Assembly (NCBI GenBank): GCA_002307175.1
Contig: DBTS01000158.1
Coordinates: 1 to 10,191 of the forward strand
Source: Rhodocyclaceae bacterium UBA1310
Lineage (GTDB): Bacteria > Pseudomonadota > Gammaproteobacteria > Burkholderiales > Rhodocyclaceae
Reading direction: 5' to 3'
Length of the DNA: 10,191 bases
Shown here: in pieces, positions 1 through 6,195 of the stretch
How the letters are laid out: each line of letters begins with the position of its first letter
Numbering within the stretch: position 1 is the first letter of the stretch
Made by a program: the position numbers and the translations under genes
Notes under the pieces: generated by a model
What the model saw: only the letters and a program-made list of their open reading frames with translations
What the model was told of the DNA's origin: nothing
The model's database searches: none

Positions 1-1384
1 TTTGGAAAGCCCGACAGACTCCTAGAGCGTTGAGGATGCGGGCGTTGGCTAATGTTTTGCCACAGCCAGTGGAGGCCATGTTGATGATGAAGGCTCCGTC
101 GGTCGAGGCAGCATCGCGCATGCTGGCGGCCATGTCCGCGGCCTTGTCCTGCCATGCAAAGCGCTGATTTCCGCTGCGTTTGCTCAGGCCGCGATGGCGG
201 GTGATGAAGGGCAGGAAGCGTTCGAAGCTGGGCAAACCATGCGCGATAGCCGAGGTATTATGGGCAACCCCCAGCAGGTGCTCATCCAGCGTCTGTTTGA
301 GTCGCGCGTTGCTGTCGGTATTGGCATGGAGCGGGTAGGCGGTGTCGTGATTGACGCGTTCCTGGCTGTTTGGGGGCAGGCCTGAATAGTGATGGTCTGC
401 GAGCATCAGGCACAGGCGTGCGAGATGCATGACGTAAGGGTTCTGTGACCAGGGCACGCTGCTGCTTTTGTTGCGCGCCAGCAGCTTGCGGGCCAGACGG
501 GCTGCCTGCTCGCGCCACTGTGGCTGAAGCATTGGCAAAGGGCCGGCAGGTGTCCAGTAGGCCTTCATTTGTTCTGGGCTGGCTAATGACTCGACTTCAT
601 TGGCCGTGTGCGTGATCTGGCTGAGTGGGTTTTCCAGCCAGTGGGCATAGTTACCGTCGTAGTGTGCTCCAAGCCATTTCTGTTGACCAGTTAGATCATT
701 TTTGACGGGGATAACAGGCAGGCGGTGATGGGTGACGATCAGCCAGCCGATGGCGGCGGCCAGCGGGGGCAGGTTTTCGAACGGGCGGGGGTTGGGGGCA
801 CCCAGCCTGTCCTGCTGGTAGCGCCCTGCAGCCGTCCAGCTGGCATCATCCTCAGGGCTTGGGTTGATCAGGCGTTCGAGCCAGTGCGCGTCATCATCCT
901 GGCCGACAAATGATTGAAACAGGCGCAACGATACCCATTCGTGGCGAAACAGGTTGCGTTCGGTCCGTTTTCCACGGAGCCGTTCCTGAAACGCCACGCT
1001 GGCCTTGCCCAGATCGTGCAGCAGGGCGGCCATTGCCGCGAGCAGGCGGATATCTTCGCCGGTGTGCCAATCGTTTTCGTCTTCGCTGCGCAAGATGTTT
1101 CTTTGGGTGGTGTTGGTGGGTGTGGCACCGTTGGCGTTGAACTGGCCGGCATCGCCGACGATCCAGAGCAGTTCGGTGTGGTCCAGCCCGCGAATCCAGT
1201 GGCAGGCGACAGCGGTATTCTTGCGGGCGGTTTTGCGCAGGAGGCGGCGTACGGCGTCCAGCCCGGCCTGGGTGATCGGTGTCTGCCAGGTGCGTTCGCC
1301 GCGCCGCTCGGCAAACTGGTCGAGGATGCGCCGGGTTTCGGTGAGGGCACGTTTACTGCACTGGGAGACAAACAGCACGTTCAT
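1..1384 (-). CDS. cas3: Type I-F Cas2-Cas3 fusion nuclease-helicase, N-terminal 461 residues (runs off left edge)
   Basis: In type I-F systems Cas3 carries an N-terminal Cas2 domain. It joins Cas1 in spacer capture and is recruited by Cascade to unwind and degrade target DNA. The frame opens at an ATG overlapping the cas1 stop (ATGA) and stays open to base 1. Residues about 1-95 form the Cas2-like part (start MNVLFVSQCSKRAL). The HD nuclease domain follows, with the metal-ligand motif LLHDLGK (His123-Asp124), RHEW (His148), VTHH (His219-His220) and LMLADHHYS (Asp330). The helicase begins near residue 400 and has Walker A ASTGCGKT with Lys443. The rest of the helicase, including the DExx box and domain 2, lies outside; full-length I-F proteins are roughly 1,050-1,100 residues. 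There are no frameshifts or internal stops in the visible part, so it looks intact. Translational coupling to cas1 is implied by the overlap. Confidence 0.96.
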   Translation of the reverse strand, partial: MNVLFVSQCSKRALTETRRILDQFAERRGERTWQTPITQAGLDAVRRLLRKTARKNTAVACHWIRGLDHTELLWIVGDAGQFNANGATPTNTTQRNILRSEDENDWHTGEDIRLLAAMAALLHDLGKASVAFQERLRGKRTERNLFRHEWVSLRLFQSFVGQDDDAHWLERLINPSPEDDASWTAAGRYQQDRLGAPNPRPFENLPPLAAAIGWLIVTHHRLPVIPVKNDLTGQQKWLGAHYDGNYAHWLENPLSQITHTANEVESLASPEQMKAYWTPAGPLPMLQPQWREQAARLARKLLARNKSSSVPWSQNPYVMHLARLCLMLADHHYSGLPPNSQERVNHDTAYPLHANTDSNARLKQTLDEHLLGVAHNTSAIAHGLPSFERFLPFITRHRGLSKRSGNQRFAWQDKAADMAASMRDAASTDGAFIINMASTGCGKTLANARILNALGVCRAFQ

Positions 1385-2358
1385 GGGGCCACCTTGCCCA
1401 GCGTTTCGGCAATGTGTTTGAGGGTTTCGATCATGAAATCGAGAGATTCGGTGCGTGTGAGGGCTTCGATGCAGTCTTGCCGGAACTGTTGTTCATCATC
1501 GCCGCGCATGGCGCTGATGAAGGCTTGGGGGAGGATCACGGCGTCTTTGACGAGATCGGCGACATCGAACACGAGGCCGCCGCGCCGCGTTTTGCCGTGC
1601 AGCACGGCTAGCCCGTGCGGCAGGCCAAGTACCCAGGTGGCGGTGGCACCGAGGCCGTAGGCGAGATAGTTGCCGTGATCGAGGAAGCGGTTGGCGGGGT
1701 CGCCAGATTCTCCGCGCTTGCTGCGGGTGAAGTCGCCGTAATGCGTGGCCTGCGCGGCGAGCCGGAAGAGTTGCTTGGTAAGGCGTGCTTCCTCGGTGAG
1801 CAGGGCGGTGACATCTGCTGCAGTTTCGATGCCTTTCTGGCTGGTTTCGATGGCACGTTGCAGTGCCTCGGGCTGCACGCTAAAGCCCGCGTCGTGCAGC
1901 AGGCGGGATTTGAGCCAGATGTTTCGCAGGTTTTCCATGCGGGTGCGCTGCACCATTTTCGCGGCTTCGAGGCGCAGGGCATCGTCAAACCAGAATTTCA
2001 CCCAGTGTTGCAGGTATTCGGTGGGGCGGTATTCACTCTGTGGTGAGAACCACGCGACTTCCACATCCACCTCGTTGGCGGTGAACAGTGGGGTGCCTCC
2101 ACCGCCGCAGAAGCCGACAAGTACCCCCGCCTTGCCAAGCTCCCGCATGGCGGCCTGGGTGATGGATGTGCCGCTACCCAGTAGCACGCTCGTGGTGTTG
2201 GCAATGGGAATATTCCAGTAGAGGGAGCGCTTTCCCTCATCTGTGACAAATTCCACGCGCCCGCCATTGACGAGCACTCTGCAGTGTTCCAGGTAATACA
2301 GATTGGCGCGTTTGGAGTGGAGGATGGTCTTCAGATCGCCAGCGGAGATATCGTCCAT
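1381..2358 (-). CDS. cas1: CRISPR-associated endonuclease/integrase Cas1, subtype I-F
   Basis: Cas1 is the metal-dependent integrase that inserts new spacers at the leader end of the CRISPR array; in type I-F it works in a complex with the Cas2-Cas3 fusion. The 325-residue product starts MDDISAGDLKTILHSKRANL, which is the typical I-F N-terminus and length. The active-site residues are visible: Glu190 in LLTEEARL, His254 in AVLHGKTRRGG and Asp268 (with Asp265) in LVFDVADLVKD. The I-F hallmark RFLDHGNYLAYGL sits at about 224-236. The frame is open for 52 codons further upstream, but that extension does not resemble Cas1; the ATG at 2358 has an AAGG Shine-Dalgarno 8 bases upstream and matches the family start. 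It is the first gene of the visible operon, with cas2-3 overlapping its stop. All catalytic residues are kept, so it is predicted to be active. Confidence 0.97.
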   Translation of the reverse strand: MDDISAGDLKTILHSKRANLYYLEHCRVLVNGGRVEFVTDEGKRSLYWNIPIANTTSVLLGSGTSITQAAMRELGKAGVLVGFCGGGGTPLFTANEVDVEVAWFSPQSEYRPTEYLQHWVKFWFDDALRLEAAKMVQRTRMENLRNIWLKSRLLHDAGFSVQPEALQRAIETSQKGIETAADVTALLTEEARLTKQLFRLAAQATHYGDFTRSKRGESGDPANRFLDHGNYLAYGLGATATWVLGLPHGLAVLHGKTRRGGLVFDVADLVKDAVILPQAFISAMRGDDEQQFRQDCIEALTRTESLDFMIETLKHIAETLGKVAP

Positions 2359-2402
2359 CGCTATGACCTTATCGTGAATGGGCGACAGTAAAACAGTTTG
2401 AG

Positions 2403-2420
2403 GCCGGGTGCAAATCCGGC
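2403..2420. repeat. Small hairpin in the cas1 upstream region
   Basis: GCCGG and CCGGC form a 5-bp stem around an 8-base loop, 45-62 bases upstream of the cas1 start, so it may fall in the cas1 5' leader. On the cas1 strand it is followed by a T-rich stretch (CTGTTTTACTGT) but not by a clean U tract. Function unknown. Confidence 0.3.
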
Positions 2421-2738
2421 TTCTGCGAAAAAGAGAAATATGCCCGCCATGTAAATCATGAGGTGGAAGGGAGAAGTCGTTACCGAAAGAGAGTATTTCC
2501 TGGCCGCGAAGCAAGGGGACGCTCCCGAAGTGCTTGGCAAACGGGTGCGTTCGGGGATGCCGCAGGGGTTGGCTTCGATGGGCTGACTAAACCCAGGAAG
2601 GGTGAGAGTGTGAGTACGACTATCCGGCAAGTCAGCCGGCGTGCAGAGCACGACACTACACAGTCTTTCTTGTGTTTTGGAGGGCTGGTACTACAGCAAG
2701 AAGCGTGGCGCAGGCCTGCACAGCCTGAGCCGGAGGTT

Positions 2739-2778
2739 TGGATCAGATCTGACATTCCAGTATTTCACCCAACCGCGC
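2739..2778 (+). repeat. Diverged direct repeat, copy 1 (upstream of binding-protein gene)
   Basis: This 40-base segment aligns without gaps to 3926-3965 with 32 of 40 bases identical. Shared blocks are TGGATCAGA, CATTCCAG, ATTTC, CCAAC and GCGC. A further TGCACAG match lies 16-22 bases upstream (2717-2723) and is also present before copy 2 at slightly different spacing. This copy contains the palindrome TCAGATCTGA, which copy 2 lacks. The two copies lie in the same orientation on either side of the binding-protein gene. Confidence 0.6.
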
Positions 2779-2793
2779 CCGCCCCTCTGATTA

Positions 2794-2821
2794 CTCAGTA
2801 GGCAGATTCAGCGCCTACGAG
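2794..2821. repeat. Hairpin with 9-bp stem and one bulged A
   Basis: CTC-A-GTAGGC pairs with GCCTAC-GAG around a 9-base loop (AGATTCAGC). The 6-bp inner stem is perfect and the outer 3 bp continue after a single bulged A. No T tract follows on either strand, so it is not an obvious intrinsic terminator. Confidence 0.5.
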
Positions 2822-2860
2822 TCTAGCCCCATGCTGAAGCCAGCCCAGCGCTGCCAGCGT

Positions 2861-2905
2861 GCAATCAGGGGAAGCCAGTCAAGATTGAGGCGTTCACCTG
2901 ATTGC
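2861..2905. repeat. Perfect 9-bp inverted repeat, 27-base loop
   Basis: GCAATCAGG (2861-2869) is perfectly complementary to CCTGATTGC (2897-2905). The left arm could instead pair with the upstream CCCCTCTGATT (2783-2793) with a two-base bulge, enclosing the 2794-2821 hairpin. The two pairings would be mutually exclusive. Function unknown. Confidence 0.5.
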
Positions 2906-2973
2906 TCGGGTAACTCGCGGCGCTATCCTTGAAGCACTGCCTACCGCTCGCCTTGCGGGTGGGAATCTGATCT

Positions 2974-2993
2974 GGGGCAATTGTTGCCACCCC
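2974..2993. repeat. Short-loop hairpin upstream of the binding-protein gene
   Basis: GGGGCAA and TTGCC-A-CCCC fold into a 7-bp stem with a three-base loop (TTG) and one bulged A, ending about 120 bases before the binding-protein start. The same bases contain a GG-N10-GC spacing with TTGC at the right place for a sigma-54 promoter (2973-2987), but the -24 element is a poor match, so neither reading is secure. Confidence 0.35.
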
Positions 2994-3114
2994 ATGATGG
3001 AGACCTTTGTACGCTTCACTTTGATCTTGGCTGATCTACGTACCATGCTGCAGCGAGCGGGGCGCCTTTCCCGTCCGGCGGACTTTCAAATCAGCTTATA
3101 GAGTGGAGACAACT

Positions 3115-3906
3115 ATGGCCCTGTTGCGGAAAAGCGTTTTTTACGCGCTGCTTTTGATCTGTGCGTATTCAGGGGTGGCCCAGGCGGACCTGACGGTTTA
3201 CGGCTCACAGGTTGGTGAATACATGACCAAGGTTGGCCCAACACTGGATCAGTCCTCTGGACTGATGTTCGAAATTGCTGCGGCTGCATTTAAGAAGGCA
3301 GGTATTGCCACCAAAATGGCACCAGAAGTCCCCTGGGCGCGGGCCCAGCAAGAGGCTTCTGACAGTGCTGGCGGGGTGCTTGTCATTCTGGCACGAACGC
3401 CAGCGCGAGAATCGAACTGGAAGTGGGTCTCGGTCATCTATAACGACAAGGTATTGGGCTACACCATGAAAGATCGCCCAAGCTTCAGTAGCTATGATGA
3501 GATCAAGAGCAAGAAACCCTCGGTTGGCGTGAAGTTGGGAAGTGCTTCGGAATCCATTCTGAAAGATAGTGGTGTTGATCTTCAAGCGACAGCAGATCTC
3601 GACAAGAGCTTCATGAAGCTGCTGTTGGGGCGCGTTGATGTAGTGATCCTGCAGGGGATGGAGGTTTATCCGGCTTTGCAGGGCATACTCAAAGGTGCGG
3701 ATGCGAACCAATACCGCTCCAAAATGCCTGATTTGAGGCGCACGGCGCTTGTCGAACTTCCCTTGTGGGTCGCCACTTCGAAGAAGACTTCAGAGGCTGA
3801 CGAGCGCAAGATGCGTGAAGCTTTGGAGAACTTCAAAAAGACGCCAGAGTATCAGGCGATTGTCCAGAAGTATGAGTCGCGGTTGGATAAGGCCGGCTTG
3901 CAATAG
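3115..3906 (+). CDS. Periplasmic solute-binding protein, SBP_bac_3 (amino-acid type) family
   Basis: The 263-residue product is probably a periplasmic receptor that captures a small polar solute, often an amino acid in this family. A Sec signal peptide is clear: KR-type charge near the start (MALLRKS), a hydrophobic core to about residue 20, and a likely cut after GVAQA (residue 25). The mature part is about 238 residues, normal for this two-lobed fold. It has the EVPWARAQ motif (71-78), commonly seen in this subset, and the late segment RVDVVILQG (173-181), where the hinge/second lobe is expected. The ATG at 3115 has GGAG six bases upstream; an in-frame GTG at 3103 would put that site inside the gene, so it is less likely. 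No permease or ATPase gene is adjacent, so it is an orphan; it faces a chemoreceptor gene tail to tail. The ligand cannot be told from sequence. Confidence 0.88.
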   Translation: MALLRKSVFYALLLICAYSGVAQADLTVYGSQVGEYMTKVGPTLDQSSGLMFEIAAAAFKKAGIATKMAPEVPWARAQQEASDSAGGVLVILARTPARESNWKWVSVIYNDKVLGYTMKDRPSFSSYDEIKSKKPSVGVKLGSASESILKDSGVDLQATADLDKSFMKLLLGRVDVVILQGMEVYPALQGILKGADANQYRSKMPDLRRTALVELPLWVATSKKTSEADERKMREALENFKKTPEYQAIVQKYESRLDKAGLQ

Positions 3907-3922
3907 TGCACAGGACGTGGAG

Positions 3923-3941
3923 TGCTGGATCAGACCCAGCA
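3923..3941 (+). terminator. Hairpin just after the binding-protein stop, possible weak terminator
   Basis: TGCTGG pairs with CCAGCA around a 7-base loop, 17 bases after the stop codon. A second CCAGCA follows at 3944-3949, giving an alternative partner. The downstream T content is low (CATTTCG), so termination would be weak or protein-assisted. The hairpin overlaps repeat copy 2. Confidence 0.35.
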
Positions 3942-3965
3942 TTCCAGCATTTCGTCCAACAGCGC
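3926..3965 (+). repeat. Diverged direct repeat, copy 2 (downstream of binding-protein gene)
   Basis: Matches 2739-2778 in the same orientation at 32 of 40 positions, ungapped. It starts 20 bases after the binding-protein stop codon. Unlike copy 1 it can form the hairpin at 3923-3941. Confidence 0.6.
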
Positions 3966-4058
3966 GATTGCTGTAGCACAACATACAGCCCGCCTTCCGA
4001 ACGTTAATTTTCCAGTCCCTGCAGCAACCTCCACGAGGCCAATATCCGCACAAGCTGC

Positions 4059-4094
4059 GGCAGGGCGCGGCCAAATATCGTGCTTGCGCCTGCC
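4059..4094. repeat. Inverted repeat between two convergent genes
   Basis: GGCAGG-G-CGC (4059-4068) pairs with GCGCCTGCC (4086-4094): 9 bp with one bulged G and a 17-base loop. It lies 33-68 bases beyond the stop of the chemoreceptor at 4127 and could end transcription from either side, but neither strand has a U tract. The arm GCGCCTGCC is identical to part of the pectate-lyase terminator stem (6102-6110). Confidence 0.4.
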
Positions 4095-4126
4095 ATGATT
4101 CACGGGCTGCATCGCTTGCGCCGGGG

Positions 4127-5716
4127 TTACGCCTTGAATTGCGAGACCGATTGGCGTAGATCTCCGGCGAGCTTTTCGAGCAGATGTACGTTCTGATTGG
4201 CCGATTGCACCGATTGTGAAGACTCTTCCAGCATCGTTGAGATCCGTTCGACACTACGGGCTACGCTGCTACTTGCTGCACTCTGCTCTGTCGTGGCGAC
4301 GCGGACTTCGCTAACGTTGCTGAGTGCTACCGCCGTGGCAGCATTGATCTGCTGCAGCGCTTCACCGGTGCGTGAAACCGCGTCTATGCCCACGGCCACT
4401 TGTGGGCCGACCGCCTCCATGCCTTTCACGACACTTTCAGTGTCGGTATGGATCGCCGCTATCATGGTGGTAATTTGGTCCGTTGCGTTGCTAGTGCGTT
4501 CGGAGAGCTTGCGTACTTCGTCAGCAACCACAGCGAAACCACGCCCCTGTTCGCCAGCACGCGCCGCTTCAATGGCCGCGTTGAGTGCAAGCAGGTTGGT
4601 TTGGTCGGCGATTTCCTTGATTACATTGGCGATGCCCCCGATTTCGCGAGAACGCTCCACCAATCCGGCGATTCGTCCGGAAGCCTGATCTACCTGGGTG
4701 GCTACGCGCTGTATTTCCCGGCTGGCTTCATCTACCAACAGGGATCCGTGGTTGGCGAGTTGTGTGGAGTGGGTAGCGCTTTGCTCTGTTTCCTGTGAGC
4801 TGTGCGAAATGTGATCAACACTAACCGCCAATTCTTCAATGGCAGCCGCAGTAGAGGCAACTGCTTCGGATGCGTATCTGGCAGAATTATTGATTTTATC
4901 CATTTCCCCGGAAAGGCTGGTGGAGGCTTCGCTTACGCCGTTGGCGTTTTGCTGGATGTTCTGGATGATATTGCGCAGATGTTGCTGCATCTGTCGGATA
5001 GAAGCCATGAGACTGTCCTGCCGGCCCTTGAATTCGATTTGCTCGGTCAGGTCGCCATTGACGATGGCACGCGCAACGCTGGCTGCGTACTCGGGTTCGC
5101 CGCCCAAGGTATGGTATATGTTACGTGCCATAAAAATAGCAGAGCCGAGTACTGCGGCAACAATGATCAGGCCGATTGCGCCGAAAGAGAGTGCTTTCTT
5201 GTTGTAAGCCGCATCAATGTCGTCGATGTATTGGCCAAAGCCGATAACCCAGCCCCAATCGGGAATCTTTACGAGCCCATTGAGCTTGGGAATTTCGACG
5301 TTTCCATCCGGGCGCTTGGTCATAATCTGAACCAGGGCGACATCCTTGTCCTTGAGCGCCTCAAGATAGGATTTCATGATAGGGCCGTTATCCACCTTGC
5401 CGACGCGGCGGGCGTCGGCATGCACCAGCGCAAGACCATCAAGGGTTCGCACCAGTACGTAGTCACTGCCTTCTCGCATGGCTGAGAGTGCTTCGCTGGC
5501 TTTTTTCTGGGCTTCTTCGCGACTTAGACGGCCGGCTTTCTCTTCGGCAAGATAGCTGTTGGCAATTTTTCCAGCGTATGCCGTTAACATTGAGATCTGC
5601 GTCTTTCTGTCCTCCAGCATGGTACTTCGCAGATTGCCCAAGGCGATCAGAACCAGAGCGACCGTGCCGAGGATGGCACAACCAACGATAATGCCCAGCT
5701 TGACGGATAAACGCAC
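4127..5716 (-). CDS. Methyl-accepting chemotaxis protein with single-Cache periplasmic sensor
   Basis: A transmembrane chemoreceptor that senses a periplasmic ligand and controls the CheA kinase through CheW. Using a GTG start at 5716 the product is 529 residues. Order: TM1 about 6-28, an sCache_2-like domain about 30-172, TM2 about 174-196, HAMP about 197-250, then the long signalling coiled coil. The sensor shows DYVLVRTLDGLALVHA and a late PDWGWVIGFGQYIDDID, typical of sCache. The signalling tip EIADQTNLLALNAAIEAARA and following GEQGRGFAVVADEVRKL (about 368-403) is fully conserved. It ends SVSQFKA, with no NWETF-type tether for CheR/CheB. An ATG at 5728 is in frame, but it lacks a ribosome site, while the GTG has GGAGG five bases upstream and gives the usual MRLSVKLG start. 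Many such sensors bind small organic acids; here the ligand is unknown. Confidence 0.95.
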   Translation of the reverse strand: MRLSVKLGIIVGCAILGTVALVLIALGNLRSTMLEDRKTQISMLTAYAGKIANSYLAEEKAGRLSREEAQKKASEALSAMREGSDYVLVRTLDGLALVHADARRVGKVDNGPIMKSYLEALKDKDVALVQIMTKRPDGNVEIPKLNGLVKIPDWGWVIGFGQYIDDIDAAYNKKALSFGAIGLIIVAAVLGSAIFMARNIYHTLGGEPEYAASVARAIVNGDLTEQIEFKGRQDSLMASIRQMQQHLRNIIQNIQQNANGVSEASTSLSGEMDKINNSARYASEAVASTAAAIEELAVSVDHISHSSQETEQSATHSTQLANHGSLLVDEASREIQRVATQVDQASGRIAGLVERSREIGGIANVIKEIADQTNLLALNAAIEAARAGEQGRGFAVVADEVRKLSERTSNATDQITTMIAAIHTDTESVVKGMEAVGPQVAVGIDAVSRTGEALQQINAATAVALSNVSEVRVATTEQSAASSSVARSVERISTMLEESSQSVQSANQNVHLLEKLAGDLRQSVSQFKA

Positions 5717-6100
5717 AGCAGCCTCCATTTCCGCACCGCAGAGCTCCGCCCGCCGGAATTGCTGAAGGAGCTGAAGTGCGTAGTTGTATGTTACGAGTTC
5801 ATGAGCGGCTACTCGAGAAGGCTGCCTGCGCCGTGTCAGCCAGAGGGTGCAGATCGTCTCCCAGACAGCTCACTGTGTAATCACGGCCAATCGTGCCCAG
5901 GGTTTAGTCTACTCATACAGGTTAAACGCTTGCCACATCAACAAGCCCTTTGACTCATGTGCTTATGCGGCACATAACCAGACGGGTCTGGATACTGAAG
6001 CGCCGCCTGCTGATTGCCTACCGAGCGGTAGTCCACCACCCCCTGGAGCCAGGGGCACTGGTCTATTCGAGGGGTGAAGTACCGGGGCTTGAACATAAAA
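5717..6100. other. Intergenic region upstream of the Cache chemoreceptor
   Basis: About 380 bases between the chemoreceptor start and the pectate-lyase terminator. Short open frames (64-83 codons) are present on the plus strand, but they lack domains or good ribosome sites, and one runs through the terminator. The only element I can support is the sigma-28-like promoter at 5880-5906. Confidence 0.5.
5880..5906 (-). promoter_or_regulatory. Candidate sigma-28 (FliA) promoter for the Cache chemoreceptor
   Basis: On the minus strand TAAA (5903-5906) is followed by exactly 15 bases and then GCCGTGAT (5880-5887). The known FliA pattern is TAAA-N15-GCCGATAA, so the -35 core and the GCCG of the -10 match with the right spacing, while the second half of the -10 is only partly conserved. 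Transcription would begin near 5870, leaving a leader of about 150 bases before the GTG start. Chemoreceptor genes are commonly FliA-controlled, which supports the reading. Confidence 0.45.
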
Positions 6101-6129
6101 AGCGCCTGCCACGATTTGTGGCAGGCGCT
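6096..6129 (-). terminator. Strong intrinsic terminator of the pectate lyase gene
   Basis: A perfect 12-bp stem (AGCGCCTGCCAC / GTGGCAGGCGCT, 6101-6112 and 6118-6129) closes a 5-base loop. On the minus strand it runs straight into a T run (the last stem T plus TTTT, 6097-6101). It begins about 66 bases after the pectate-lyase stop codon. There is no T tract on the plus-strand side, so it acts on minus-strand transcripts. Confidence 0.9.
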
Positions 6130-6195
6130 AGAATCCCCGTAACTACCCAGAGTGCCGAGGCAGGTAGGGCAAGTTCTCTCAACTACCGCGTGTCC

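Larger units (their letters stand above)
2359..3114. other. Gene-poor stretch between cas1 and the binding-protein gene
   Basis: These about 750 bases separate two divergent genes. Open frames of 90-112 codons exist on both strands, but none has a recognisable domain, a good ribosome site or conserved-looking composition, so I call none. The stretch must contain the cas1 promoter (minus) and the binding-protein promoter (plus). A weak -35/-10 pair (TTGCAC, 17-base spacer, TACTGT) can be read on the minus strand just upstream of cas1, but the match is poor. It also holds a diverged repeat copy (2739-2778) and several hairpins between about 2780 and 2995, listed separately. No CRISPR repeats are present: no 28-base unit recurs at about 60-base spacing. 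Confidence 0.6.

Noticed and set aside
2403..2420. T-arm-like GCCGG-GTGCAAAT-CCGGC suggesting a tRNA 3' end on the plus strand
   Set aside because: The loop is 8 bases, lacks the TTC, and no anticodon arm, D arm or acceptor stem can be placed upstream; the upstream bases include the cas1 start.
2359..2514. Longer Cas1 with a 52-residue N-terminal extension
   Set aside because: The family start is MDDIS at 2358 with its own ribosome site; the extension has no Cas1 similarity.
2463..2801. Open frames of 90-112 codons on both strands upstream of cas1
   Set aside because: No recognisable domain, no good ribosome site, mixed low-complexity composition, and they overlap each other and the repeat copy.
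2893..2956. GTTCAC and CACTGCC fragments resembling the type I-F CRISPR repeat
   Set aside because: They are short, not contiguous, and do not recur; there is no repeat-spacer periodicity.
2973..2987. Sigma-54 promoter for the binding-protein gene (GG-N10-GC with TTGC)
   Set aside because: Spacing fits, but the -24 element is GGGGC rather than GGCAC and the same bases are fully explained by a short-loop hairpin.
3790..4254. 154-codon minus-strand frame between the binding protein and the Cache chemoreceptor
   Set aside because: It overlaps the 3' ends of both real genes and has no domain or ribosome site; its composition is that of a shadow frame.
4802..5485. 227-codon plus-strand frame antisense to the Cache chemoreceptor
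   Set aside because: Lies wholly within a clear chemoreceptor gene; no homology-like motifs.
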